Of a DNA stretch of 64,000 nt, positions 44,301-51,291 are shown in pieces. The stretch is from Botrimarina mediterranea (GTDB lineage Bacteria > Planctomycetota > Planctomycetia > Pirellulales > Lacipirellulaceae). The DNA is taken from the NCBI RefSeq assembly GCF_007753265.1, contig NZ_CP036349.1, positions 4,559,363-4,623,362 on the forward strand, given 5' to 3'. Positions within the stretch are counted from its first letter, which is position 1. Each line of letters begins with the position of its first letter. The notes under the pieces are model-generated. The model made no database searches, was not told the origin of the DNA, and saw nothing but the letters and a program-made list of their open reading frames with translations. The translations under genes and the position numbers were made by a program.

Positions 44301-45039
44301 TCACGGCGCCGTCGCTGCGGACGAAGCGGCCCGCCTTGGCGGCGCGGAAGAGCTTCTCGAGCCGGTCGGCGAGCAGGCCAACGGTGTGCTTTCGCGCGAC
44401 CGACATGATCTGCGAAGAAAGCGTCGAGGCCTTGACGCTGATCACCTCGATCTCGTCCCGCTCAAGCATCGACAGATAACCACGCATCCGTCGCGCGGCC
44501 TCGGCTTCGCCCAGGAGCGATTCGCCGAGGTGGTTGACGTTCATCCGCAGCCCCTCTCGGCGACGGGCGTCGAGGTGCTTGCGCAGGTGCTCCGGCTCGG
44601 CGGGGAGGATGACGTTGGCGGTCTCACGCTGCATCTGCTCTTTGACGAGCGGCATCGCGACGCCCGGCAGGTAGCCGCCGAAGGTCTGGAAGCCGGTGAG
44701 CATGCCGCGCTCGATGGGGCTGAAGAAGCGCGGCACGCCCTGCACGTCGAGGACGTGAATCAACTGGTCGGCGGCCCTGGACGCGGTGTGCGAGCGGAAC
44801 GCCTGGTCGGTCATCTCGACGAGCGTCGCTTTGTCGCCGGGGTTCTGCAGCATGCGGTCGAGCTCCGCTTGTTGGCGGCGTTCTTGCGGCGTCTGGAGCT
44901 CGGCGGCGCGCTGTTGCAGGCGTTTCGCTAGCGCGAGCGCCAGCTGTGTCGAGGGCGTATGGGCCGAGGAGGGATCGACCGGCAGACGCTGGAGGAACTC
45001 GGGCAGGCCTGAGCTAGGGGAAGTCGCTTGAAGGGGCAT
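41365..45039 (-). CDS. putA: Bifunctional proline dehydrogenase / P5C dehydrogenase
   Basis: 1,224-residue PutA, which oxidises proline to glutamate in two steps using FAD and then NAD+. The N-terminal half is the proline dehydrogenase barrel (ISVKASTLSSQI, LVFEAY-type strand DMRLTFEAYTMALDRPG, and RIVKGANMEMER). The C-terminal half is an aldehyde dehydrogenase with ETGGKNATI and catalytic Cys809 in HAGQKCSAT. An additional C-terminal region (about 1060-1224) follows, as in long bifunctional PutAs. No N-terminal DNA-binding domain is present, so it is not a self-repressor like enterobacterial PutA. The start CAT is at 45037-45039. It lies alone on the minus strand. Confidence 0.95.
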   Translation of the reverse strand: MPLQATSPSSGLPEFLQRLPVDPSSAHTPSTQLALALAKRLQQRAAELQTPQERRQQAELDRMLQNPGDKATLVEMTDQAFRSHTASRAADQLIHVLDVQGVPRFFSPIERGMLTGFQTFGGYLPGVAMPLVKEQMQRETANVILPAEPEHLRKHLDARRREGLRMNVNHLGESLLGEAEAARRMRGYLSMLERDEIEVISVKASTLSSQIMSVARKHTVGLLADRLEKLFRAAKAGRFVRSDGAVTPKFVYVDMEEYRDMRLTFEAYTMALDRPGLEQASTGIVLQAYLPDSFAVQQELNEWARRRVAEGGAPITLRIVKGANMEMERVEASHRGWRQAPFTNKAETDANYLRMLHEGLRPENITAVRLGVASHNLFTVAHALVKVAEADAFGHVQFEMLEGMANHQRRALTEIAPDMLLYAPACRHEEFLHAIGYLVRRLDENTGPDNFLRHAFNIRPDSDDWRRLEAQFLESLQLVDQLDDSPRRTQDRRTSPASTIAAPTTIDEFVNEPDTDWTLPRHSEWAELILAEWAPRCGERAEAVPLVIAGEEISGRSTKPSHDPSRPDVLVATFQLASDDDIDRAVACATEDPSGWRRRSPEERRDVLGRVADLLAQRRGDLLGVMLAEGGKLLTEGDPEVSEAIDFCRFYGASAVDWARTPGLRAQAAGVVAVVSPWNFPLAIPCGGVAAALAAGNTVILKPASHTVLTAHHLCRAFWDAGVPREALQFAPCSGSGPGERLVTHPAVDQVILTGGTETARRMLAARHDMRLSAETGGKNATIITALCDRELAIAHVLHSAFSHAGQKCSATSLLILEDEVYHDPSFRDTLIDAVTSLQVGSAWELPTRVAPLIDAPSGDLRRGLTELEEGETWAVEPRMSLDGNPCLVSPGVKWGVRPGSTAHTTEFFGPLLGVMRARNLNEAIDLVNATGYGLTSGIESLDDREHALWRERIRAGNLYINRPTTGAIVLRQPFGGLGFSSVGPGVKAGGPNYVAPLMRLEDAPKGGDADISPVDDAELSTLVEDLLAAEVIHAEEATWLHGAVASYAAAADEEFLSEHDHFNLVGQDNVRRYLPLNQVVVRLHSDDTPCEVVARVVAARTLGCRTVISSPPDLPTPLVRLVESLDVATDSWGADVEFLMEGDGALAAKLEHQGVRLRYAAPDRAPSSIRQRAAESLAYLADAPVSACGRLELLWCVAEQSISHDYHRYGNLGRRTADPGEED

Positions 45040-45176
45040 ATCGATCGGGTACCGTCCGGCAGAAGTGATGAATCAACCTGCGGTAACTCTACGCACCTTG
45101 GCTTCCGCAGGCAGTTTGGGGCCCTCCCGGCCGGGGGTTTGGCCCCGGGATTTTCCTAGGGAATAGCCACTGGCAC

Positions 45177-45185
45177 TGATATACT
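45177..45185 (+). promoter_or_regulatory. Extended -10 promoter element
   Basis: TG-A-TATACT, an extended -10 box within CTGATATACT, 153 bases before the PEP-CTERM gene at 45338. No good -35 is present, which is acceptable for extended -10 promoters. The same CTGATATA(A/C)T occurs at 51210-51219 ahead of another PEP-CTERM gene. Confidence 0.5.
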
Positions 45186-45337
45186 CTCGCCTACACGGCC
45201 TCGAAGTGGGGCCTGGCCCCGCCGGGACAGGCATTCGACTGTCCCTCGGGCTCCCCGCCCGCGGCTGAGTGGTGTTGGTTAGTCTCGAGTAAGTTTCTGC
45301 CGCACGCATCCCGTCACTGCATCCCTTGGAGCGTCTC

Positions 45338-46501
45338 ATGAAGAAAGCTGTGGTCACTAGCGGCCTGATGGCCGTTGCCCTCTGCGCTGTCGGCGCGTCT
45401 AGCGCGACGGCGATGGACTTCTTCTATGTCGGCCCCGCTGGGGGCAGCTTCTTCGACACGATGAACTGGAACGACGCCCCGGACGGCTCTGGTTCGTTCC
45501 TCGCCACGCCGGTGATCGATGGCGGGACGAATCTGGTTGAGCATTCGCTGGTGATCGACGGGGACTCGGTTCTCGCTGGAATGGGCCTGTCGTTCGGCAT
45601 GGGCTCGCTGTCGCTCGGTACGGGCTCTGCCCTCACCGTGAGCGGCGACGACTTGGTCTTTGGTTCGGGCAGCTCGCTCACCTCGAGCGGAGCGTCGCTG
45701 ATCGTCGATGGCGCGGGCGACGCCGGCCAGGTCCAGTTCAACTCGGGCTCCACCGTCTCGCTCACCGACACAACTCTCACGGCGTCCGACGACATCTTCT
45801 TTCGCGGTTCGATCTCCATCACGGATTCGATACTCGAGAGCCTGGGAGATGACATCGAGTTCCAGTCGAGCGCTTCAATCGTTTCGATCTCAGGGTCCGA
45901 CTTCCTTGCGTCGGGGACGGGCTCCGGCGGCGGGTTGAACCAGGTGATCTACGTGCGGACTTCGACCGATCAAATCTTCGACTCGTCGTTCCGCGCCGGA
46001 CGCTTTGGCGTGGTGACGGATGGGGTCGGGACCACGACCGACGTGAAGATGACCGACTCGTTCATCCACGTGGACGGCGACATCGACAACGTCTTTGCCT
46101 CGTCTAACGGCGGCGTTCACCGGCTGACGCTTGCCGGCGATACGGAAGTCATCGCGGACCAGCTGCAGATCGTCGCGATGTTCCTGGATGACTCGTCTAG
46201 CGCGACGTTTACGGATGACGCCGACGACGACGGCGGCACCTGGCTCGCCGACAACGCGTTGGTTCGACTCGACTCGGTAGACGCGTCGGTGACGTTCGAG
46301 CAGAGCCAGCCGAACGACGCCCGCTCGCGCGTTTTCGACGGCGTCAACCTTACGACCTACGCCCTCTCGCCCGGCAACTTCTCGCCGAGTGACTGGGACG
46401 GGATGTCGGCCGCCACGATCCGGCTGGTCCCCGAGCCGACGACGCTCGCGCTCGTGGCGCTTGGCTGCGGGTTGCTGGTGGGCGGGCGTCGTCTCGCTTG
46501 A
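45338..46501 (+). CDS. Secreted beta-rich protein with PEP-CTERM tail
   Basis: 387-residue exported protein. ATG 45338 has GGAG 6 bases upstream and starts a signal peptide (MKKAVVTSGLMAVALCAVG, ending SSATAM). The body is made of short Ser/Gly/Asp-rich strands (LTVSGDDLVFGSGSSLTSSG, ITDSILESLGDDIEFQ) that suggest a right-handed beta-helix. It ends with VPEPTT, a hydrophobic helix (LALVALGCGLLVG) and GRR, the PEP-CTERM sorting signal. Unlike the other four PEP-CTERM proteins in the window it lacks the dockerin-like block. A strong terminator follows at 46529. Confidence 0.85.
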   Translation: MKKAVVTSGLMAVALCAVGASSATAMDFFYVGPAGGSFFDTMNWNDAPDGSGSFLATPVIDGGTNLVEHSLVIDGDSVLAGMGLSFGMGSLSLGTGSALTVSGDDLVFGSGSSLTSSGASLIVDGAGDAGQVQFNSGSTVSLTDTTLTASDDIFFRGSISITDSILESLGDDIEFQSSASIVSISGSDFLASGTGSGGGLNQVIYVRTSTDQIFDSSFRAGRFGVVTDGVGTTTDVKMTDSFIHVDGDIDNVFASSNGGVHRLTLAGDTEVIADQLQIVAMFLDDSSSATFTDDADDDGGTWLADNALVRLDSVDASVTFEQSQPNDARSRVFDGVNLTTYALSPGNFSPSDWDGMSAATIRLVPEPTTLALVALGCGLLVGGRRLA

Positions 46502-46528
46502 TGACGGCTTCATTCGTTTAGCAATGGT

Positions 46529-46557
46529 GGGCGTGCGGGGCCGAGCCCCGCACGCCC
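46529..46557 (+). terminator. Strong intrinsic terminator
   Basis: A perfect 13-bp stem GGGCGTGCGGGGC / GCCCCGCACGCCC closes on the triloop CGA. The bases after it are TTCCCTGTTT, a T-rich but not continuous tail. It lies 28 bases after the stop at 46501 and separates this gene from the next PEP-CTERM gene. Confidence 0.85.
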
Positions 46558-46591
46558 TTCCCTGTTTCGACCCCTCCTAGGATGACCCGCC

Positions 46592-48046
46592 TTGAACTCT
46601 CGTGTATGGATGTGGCGAGAAGTCGCCGTCCGGGCAGCGCTCGTTGTGACGCTCGCCTCGGTGGGCGTCTCGGCCGACGCGGTGAAGATCGTGATCCCCG
46701 GCATCAGCACGTCGGCGACCGACAACCCGTTGCGGAGTGTCGATACGATCGGCATCAGCCCGGACGGGACAACGCTCGCCTTCGTCGCCAACCTCGGCGG
46801 CACAACAGCGGACCGGCTCTATACGATTCCGATCACGGGCGGGACGCCGACGCAAGCGGTCAGCAGCTCCGAGGTCGATGACATCCCGTTCTACACGCCC
46901 GATGGGCAGACGCTGGTCTATGTCGATTCGGATGGCGGCGTCGACAAGGTGCACCGCGTCTCGACCGCGGGCGGCGCTGGCATGGTCATCAACGATGTGG
47001 ACGTGAGCTTCGGCTTCCGGCTCAGCCCCGACGGGCAAACGGTCGTCGTCGCCACGAGGGATGGCTCGGACGACGTGCTGCGGGCGTTCCCGACCTTCGG
47101 CAACGGCCCGGTGGTGAATCTCTCGTCCTCCGCGGTCGAAGGGGACGTCGATACCGAGACATTCAACTTCAGCGCCGACGGGACGGAGGTCTACTTCGCC
47201 ACCGACAGCCGTTTCCGTGGCGCCAATGAGTCGTCGCTCTACCGTGTGCCGATCACCGGCGGGCCGGCGGTCGAGATCCCGATCGCCGGGACCATCCCCA
47301 CGAGCTTCGACATCGACCACGTCTTCTTTGTTGACGATACGGTCTACTTCAAGGGCGACTACGCCGTGAATGGCGAGAACCAGATCAACACCCTCCCCGT
47401 CACGGGAGGTGTGCCACAGGTGCTCCCGATTAGTAACCTGTCGTCGTCGTCCGACGTGGACAACTTTGCGATCTCTCCCGACGGCAAGACCATCGCGTTC
47501 AGCGCCGACCTCCAAACGATCGGCGTCTTTGAGTTGTTCGTCGTGCCGATCGAAGGGGGTGAAGCCATTAAGGTGAACGATCCGTTCTCGGCCGAAGCGA
47601 TCGACCTCGACATCACCGGCGACGGCGTGCCGGATATCTCCGACGGCGACATTGATAGCGACGTGCTCCGCGAGCCGCTGGGGCTCGGCATCGTTTGGTC
47701 GGCGGATAGCCGAAAGATCGTTTACTTGGCGGATGGGGAGGTGGATGGGGTGTTCGAGCCATACGTGGTTGAAAATCCATTGTTCGAGGCGGTCCCGGGA
47801 GACTACAACTCGGACGGCCTGGTCAATGCGGCCGACTACACGGTGTGGCGTGACACCTTGAACTCGACCACCGACCTTCGCGCCGACGGCGACGAGAGCG
47901 GTCAGGTGGGGCCGGAAGACTACGCGATTTGGGCGGGAGGTTACGGCGGCCCGGCTGACGCCGAGGGCGTCGCGGTCCCCGAGCCATCGACGTGCTTGGC
48001 ACTGGCGTCGTGCCTGTTGGCGTCGATGGGCTGGCGGCGGCGGTGA
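46592..48046 (+). CDS. TolB/WD40-like propeller protein with dockerin-like block and PEP-CTERM
   Basis: 484-residue exported protein. I start at TTG 46592 because AGGA lies 9 bases upstream; the next in-frame ATG (46610) has no ribosome site but would also give a signal peptide (VAVRAALVVTLASVGVSADA). The body carries TolB-type propeller blades: ISPDGTTLAFVA, SADGTEVYFAT, ISPDGKTIAFSAD, WSADSRKIVYLAD. The tail has the dockerin-like GDYNSDGLVNAADYTVWRD and ends with VPEPSTCLAL, a helix and WRRR. It probably binds ligands or partners at the cell surface or matrix; no enzyme motif. Confidence 0.85.
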   Translation: MNSRVWMWREVAVRAALVVTLASVGVSADAVKIVIPGISTSATDNPLRSVDTIGISPDGTTLAFVANLGGTTADRLYTIPITGGTPTQAVSSSEVDDIPFYTPDGQTLVYVDSDGGVDKVHRVSTAGGAGMVINDVDVSFGFRLSPDGQTVVVATRDGSDDVLRAFPTFGNGPVVNLSSSAVEGDVDTETFNFSADGTEVYFATDSRFRGANESSLYRVPITGGPAVEIPIAGTIPTSFDIDHVFFVDDTVYFKGDYAVNGENQINTLPVTGGVPQVLPISNLSSSSDVDNFAISPDGKTIAFSADLQTIGVFELFVVPIEGGEAIKVNDPFSAEAIDLDITGDGVPDISDGDIDSDVLREPLGLGIVWSADSRKIVYLADGEVDGVFEPYVVENPLFEAVPGDYNSDGLVNAADYTVWRDTLNSTTDLRADGDESGQVGPEDYAIWAGGYGGPADAEGVAVPEPSTCLALASCLLASMGWRRR

Positions 48047-48083
48047 ACGGCGTTGCGTGAGTTTGCGGAGCTACTAAGTCGTT

Positions 48084-49169
48084 GTGATATCGGCCCTTGT
48101 GTCGGAGACCGTAAGCGTGCCTACCCTTCTGTGCCAACGATTGGCGTCGCGTCGCGAGCGTGCGTTCACGCTTGTCGAGTTATTGGTGGTGATCGCCATC
48201 ATTGGGATCCTCGTGGCGCTGTTGCTGCCGGCGGTGCAGGCGGCGCGCGAGTCGGCCCGGCGGATGCAGTGCAGCAGCAATCTCAAGCAGCTCGCCTTGG
48301 CGGTGCTCAACTACGAGGGATCGAAGAAGCGGCTGCCGCCGGGCGGATCGTTCGGACCGAAGCCATCGTCACCGACGGCGACGGTCAACGAGATCAGCGG
48401 CCTCAACCACAGCTGGATCGTGCACATCCTCAATGAATTCGAGGAGCGTTCGCTGTACGACCAGTTCGACCTCAAGGCCACAAACGTCGCGATGACGCCG
48501 GGATCGCCGGCGGCGAATCAGCCGGCCTCGTTGCTGTGCCCCTCGGACGGCGCGGTGGGGCGTCGGTACGAGCATCGTCTGATCAAGGCGCCCGACGGCT
48601 CGCCGTCGTACTTCGGTAAGGGGAACTACGCTGCGTTCGCCAGCGCCTACCACCTCGACCGACTCGGATACCCTGGAGCGATCCCGCTTTTCGGCCAGGA
48701 GTTGCGGAAGATTTCGGACGGCACGTCGTCGACGCTGTTGATGTCGGAAGTCCGCACGCGCGACAACGAGAAGGATTCGCGCGGCGCCTGGGCGCTACCG
48801 TGGGCCGGGTCCGCACTGCTCGCCTACGATATGCATAACATCAACGGGCCGACGGCGATCGATAACTTCGAGCCCGACCCGATCTGGCTCGAAGAAGAGT
48901 TGGCTCGGACGCCGAACGGGCTAATCTACGACTCGATCGACCGCTGCGACGACGGCGAGGGGGCGTTGTTCGAGGGGATGCCATGCTCGGGAGACAGCCG
49001 CGAAGGGTCGGCTTCGTTCCGGTCGGCAGCGCCGCGTTCGCTTCACGCCGGCGGTGTCAACACGGCGTTCCTCGACGGGCACGTTCAGTTCCTGCAAGAG
49101 GGCGTCGATCCCCGCGTCATGACGTACCTGGTCTACATCCAAGACGGCTTGGTCTTCGAGAAGCCGTAA
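48084..49169 (+). CDS. DUF1559 pseudopilin-type protein
   Basis: DUF1559 protein, a family greatly expanded in planctomycetes with a type IV pilin/pseudopilin N-terminus. The prepilin signature is [40 protein letters not shown] split around the cleavage site before FTLVE. The body ends with the typical [20 protein letters not shown] and [15 protein letters not shown] codons at 48084, 48099 and 48117 are all possible starts. The 48117 start would give a 350-residue protein with the short leader usual for the family. The exact role of DUF1559 proteins is unknown; they are thought to be exported by a type II-like system. Confidence 0.9.
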   Translation: MISALVSETVSVPTLLCQRLASRRERAFTLVELLVVIAIIGILVALLLPAVQAARESARRMQCSSNLKQLALAVLNYEGSKKRLPPGGSFGPKPSSPTATVNEISGLNHSWIVHILNEFEERSLYDQFDLKATNVAMTPGSPAANQPASLLCPSDGAVGRRYEHRLIKAPDGSPSYFGKGNYAAFASAYHLDRLGYPGAIPLFGQELRKISDGTSSTLLMSEVRTRDNEKDSRGAWALPWAGSALLAYDMHNINGPTAIDNFEPDPIWLEEELARTPNGLIYDSIDRCDDGEGALFEGMPCSGDSREGSASFRSAAPRSLHAGGVNTAFLDGHVQFLQEGVDPRVMTYLVYIQDGLVFEKP

Positions 49170-49201
49170 CTCCCCTGCCCCCAAGTGCTGCGCTTTAACT
49201 T

Positions 49202-49552
49202 ATGAAAACGTATGCGACCGGCCTCGGCGCCGCGCTGGTGGTCTTGGGAATGGCGGCGCTGGTCTGGGGGATCGTCGGCCCGTCGATGGCGGGCGGCCCG
49301 AGTGCGGCGCAGCGCGACAAGGCCAAGGAGTTCCTCTCCGCCGCCGCCGACATGGAGGCCGCCGCCAGCAAAGGGAACCGCGCCGAACGCGACGCGGCGG
49401 TCGCGGGAGCCCGCGATTCGTATCGGGCGAATCGCGAAGCGGTTGAGGCGATGCAGGCCGCTCAGAAGAGCCGGCAATTCTGGCTGAAGGCCGGCGGTGG
49501 GGCGATCGCCGCCCTCGGGGTCGGGCTGCTGCTGATGAATCGGCCCAAGTAA
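49202..49552 (+). CDS. Small two-helix membrane protein
   Basis: 116-residue protein, unknown. It has one membrane helix at each end (LGAALVVLGMAALVWGIVG and AGGGAIAALGVGLLLM) and an Ala/Glu/Arg-rich central helix (about 40-85, AADMEAAASKGNRAERDAAV) likely to be a coiled coil outside the membrane. It lies between the DUF1559 gene and the next exoprotein gene, on the same strand with short gaps. DUF3185-like topology is possible but not proven. Confidence 0.65.
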   Translation: MKTYATGLGAALVVLGMAALVWGIVGPSMAGGPSAAQRDKAKEFLSAAADMEAAASKGNRAERDAAVAGARDSYRANREAVEAMQAAQKSRQFWLKAGGGAIAALGVGLLLMNRPK

Positions 49553-49578
49553 TTCCCCGAATGGGCCGGAGCCCGGCG

Positions 49579-50835
49579 ATGATCCGTCGTTTTCTGATGC
49601 TAGTGGTGGCAGGCGTCGCGCTCGCCCCCGGTCGCGCCTCCGCGATCGATATTGTCCTGGACTACACGCTCGACGAGCAGAACTGGAATTGGTTCTCGGG
49701 TACGGCGGCGGGGCTCGAGCGCCGCGCCGCGCTCGACGCCGCGGCGGGGTTCTTGTCGGCGATCCTTACCGACGACGATTGGGACGCCGTCGCGATCGAC
49801 TCGACAGCGATCGGCCTCTACGACTTGTTCCAGTCGAGCATCAACGGCTTCGACGGCTTGCCGGTCAGCGGGACGGCGGAGTCGGACGGCGCCGGGTACT
49901 CGTACAACCTGCCGATCTCGAACCGCTCGACGGTCGGCGCGAACGAGTTCGTCGTCTACGTGACGGCGTTCGCGTTCGACAACCGATCGACGGCTCACGC
50001 CAAGGCGAGCGCCAACGGCGCCGCGCGGCGCAACGCGGCGGGCGCGGCGGGAGCCGAGTTCAGCACGTGGGGGGGCGACGTGCTGTTCGACCTCAGCGAC
50101 ACGTGGTACGCGGGGCAGAACCCGGGGATCGACCCGACCGATGACTACGGCGTGCAGGACCCGGACAAGACGCCGGCGAGCGACATTACGACCGACAACT
50201 GGGACTTCTCGACCTCGTCGTTCACCTGGAAGGGTTACGACCTCGAGAAGACCGACCCGGCGGCCGACGGGCGGCTCGACTTGTACGCGACGGCGCTGCA
50301 CGAGTTGGTGCATACGCTCGGCATGACGACCGCGAACGTGCCGATCTATATCGGGACCAACGCGCAAGGCGAGCTCATCGGCGAGAACGTGACGGCGGTC
50401 TACGGCGGCCCCGTGCCGGCCTCCGGCGGTCACGTGGCGCAGAACGTCGAGTCGGTCGTGTGGGGCTCGGACGGGATCGTCTCGGAGGCGCTGCTCGACC
50501 CGAACTCCTTGCGCGGCGTGCGGAAGTACCTGACGGAGCTCGACGCCGCCCTGCTGCGTGACCTGGGCTACACGGTCGCGACCGGCTTCGCCACGCCGCT
50601 GCCGGGCGACTACAACGACGACGGCCTGGTGGACGCGGCGGACTACACGGTGTGGCGCGACGGCGGTTCGCCCGACGATTCGGTCGAGGGTTACAACGTG
50701 TGGGCGGGCAACTACGGCGCGACGGCGCCGGCGAGCCGTGCATCGGCGGAGGGCTCGGCGGTTCCCGAGCCGGGGGCGATCGTGTTGCTCGGCTCGCTGC
50801 TGACGTTGACGGCGCTGGAGCGGCGTGGTCGCTAA
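49579..50835 (+). CDS. Secreted putative zinc protease with dockerin-like block and PEP-CTERM
   Basis: 418-residue exported protein. I choose ATG 49579, which has GGAG 7 bases upstream; ATG 49561 would add six residues. The signal peptide ends GRASA. At residues 241-245, in YATALHELVHTLGMT, is an HExxH zinc-binding motif followed by TLGM, fitting a family of PEP-CTERM metalloproteases. The third metal ligand is not evident (no His at the metzincin position), so activity is uncertain. The tail has GDYNDDGLVDAADYTVWRD and ends VPEPGAIVLL, a helix and ERRGR. Confidence 0.82.
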   Translation: MIRRFLMLVVAGVALAPGRASAIDIVLDYTLDEQNWNWFSGTAAGLERRAALDAAAGFLSAILTDDDWDAVAIDSTAIGLYDLFQSSINGFDGLPVSGTAESDGAGYSYNLPISNRSTVGANEFVVYVTAFAFDNRSTAHAKASANGAARRNAAGAAGAEFSTWGGDVLFDLSDTWYAGQNPGIDPTDDYGVQDPDKTPASDITTDNWDFSTSSFTWKGYDLEKTDPAADGRLDLYATALHELVHTLGMTTANVPIYIGTNAQGELIGENVTAVYGGPVPASGGHVAQNVESVVWGSDGIVSEALLDPNSLRGVRKYLTELDAALLRDLGYTVATGFATPLPGDYNDDGLVDAADYTVWRDGGSPDDSVEGYNVWAGNYGATAPASRASAEGSAVPEPGAIVLLGSLLTLTALERRGR

Positions 50836-51291
50836 AGCTTTTCTTGGGGCGACTCCGGGCGCTGACGGGCATTGGCGATCGAGAGGTTCTGTTACACGAT
50901 CGGCGAAGAACCGGGGGCTACCAACAGGCGTTCAAGTACTGAGAACGGTTGTCTCCGGGTCGCCCGCGGTATCCGCCGCGGCTCGTCGGTCCGACGCAGA
51001 TTTGATCGGCGAGCCGAAGCCGTGGAAGAAGACGATTCCAAAATCGTTCTTGGCCCCCTGCGCCGTCAGATGGACCGCGGCCGATTTTGACCGAGGTGTG
51101 CACAGCGAAGGACGACCTCGGCGAGTTAGCTCGCCGCCGAACTGGGGCCGGGCGATGCAACCTCAGCGAATTGCGAGCGGGGATTCTGACGCATGTGGCC
51201 AATCGGCTTCTGATATAATGGGGTCCTCGCAGCGGGTGCTTGAGTGGGCGACCACCGGATTCGCGCGCACCCCCGAATCTTGTGTGCCGCC
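50836..51291. other. Intergenic region with promoter for the next PEP-CTERM gene
   Basis: No gene in these 456 bases; competing short frames look random. The only clear signal is the extended -10 at 51211-51219. Confidence 0.5.
51211..51219 (+). promoter_or_regulatory. Extended -10 promoter of PEP-CTERM gene
   Basis: TG-A-TATAAT (extended -10 with consensus TATAAT at 51214-51219). A -35 of fair quality was not found 17 bp upstream. The predicted leader to ATG 51292 is about 66 nt. Confidence 0.6.

Noticed and set aside
43678-44931. Plus-strand frame of 417 codons opposite putA
   Set aside because: Shadow of the proline dehydrogenase half; strong codon periodicity belongs to the minus strand.
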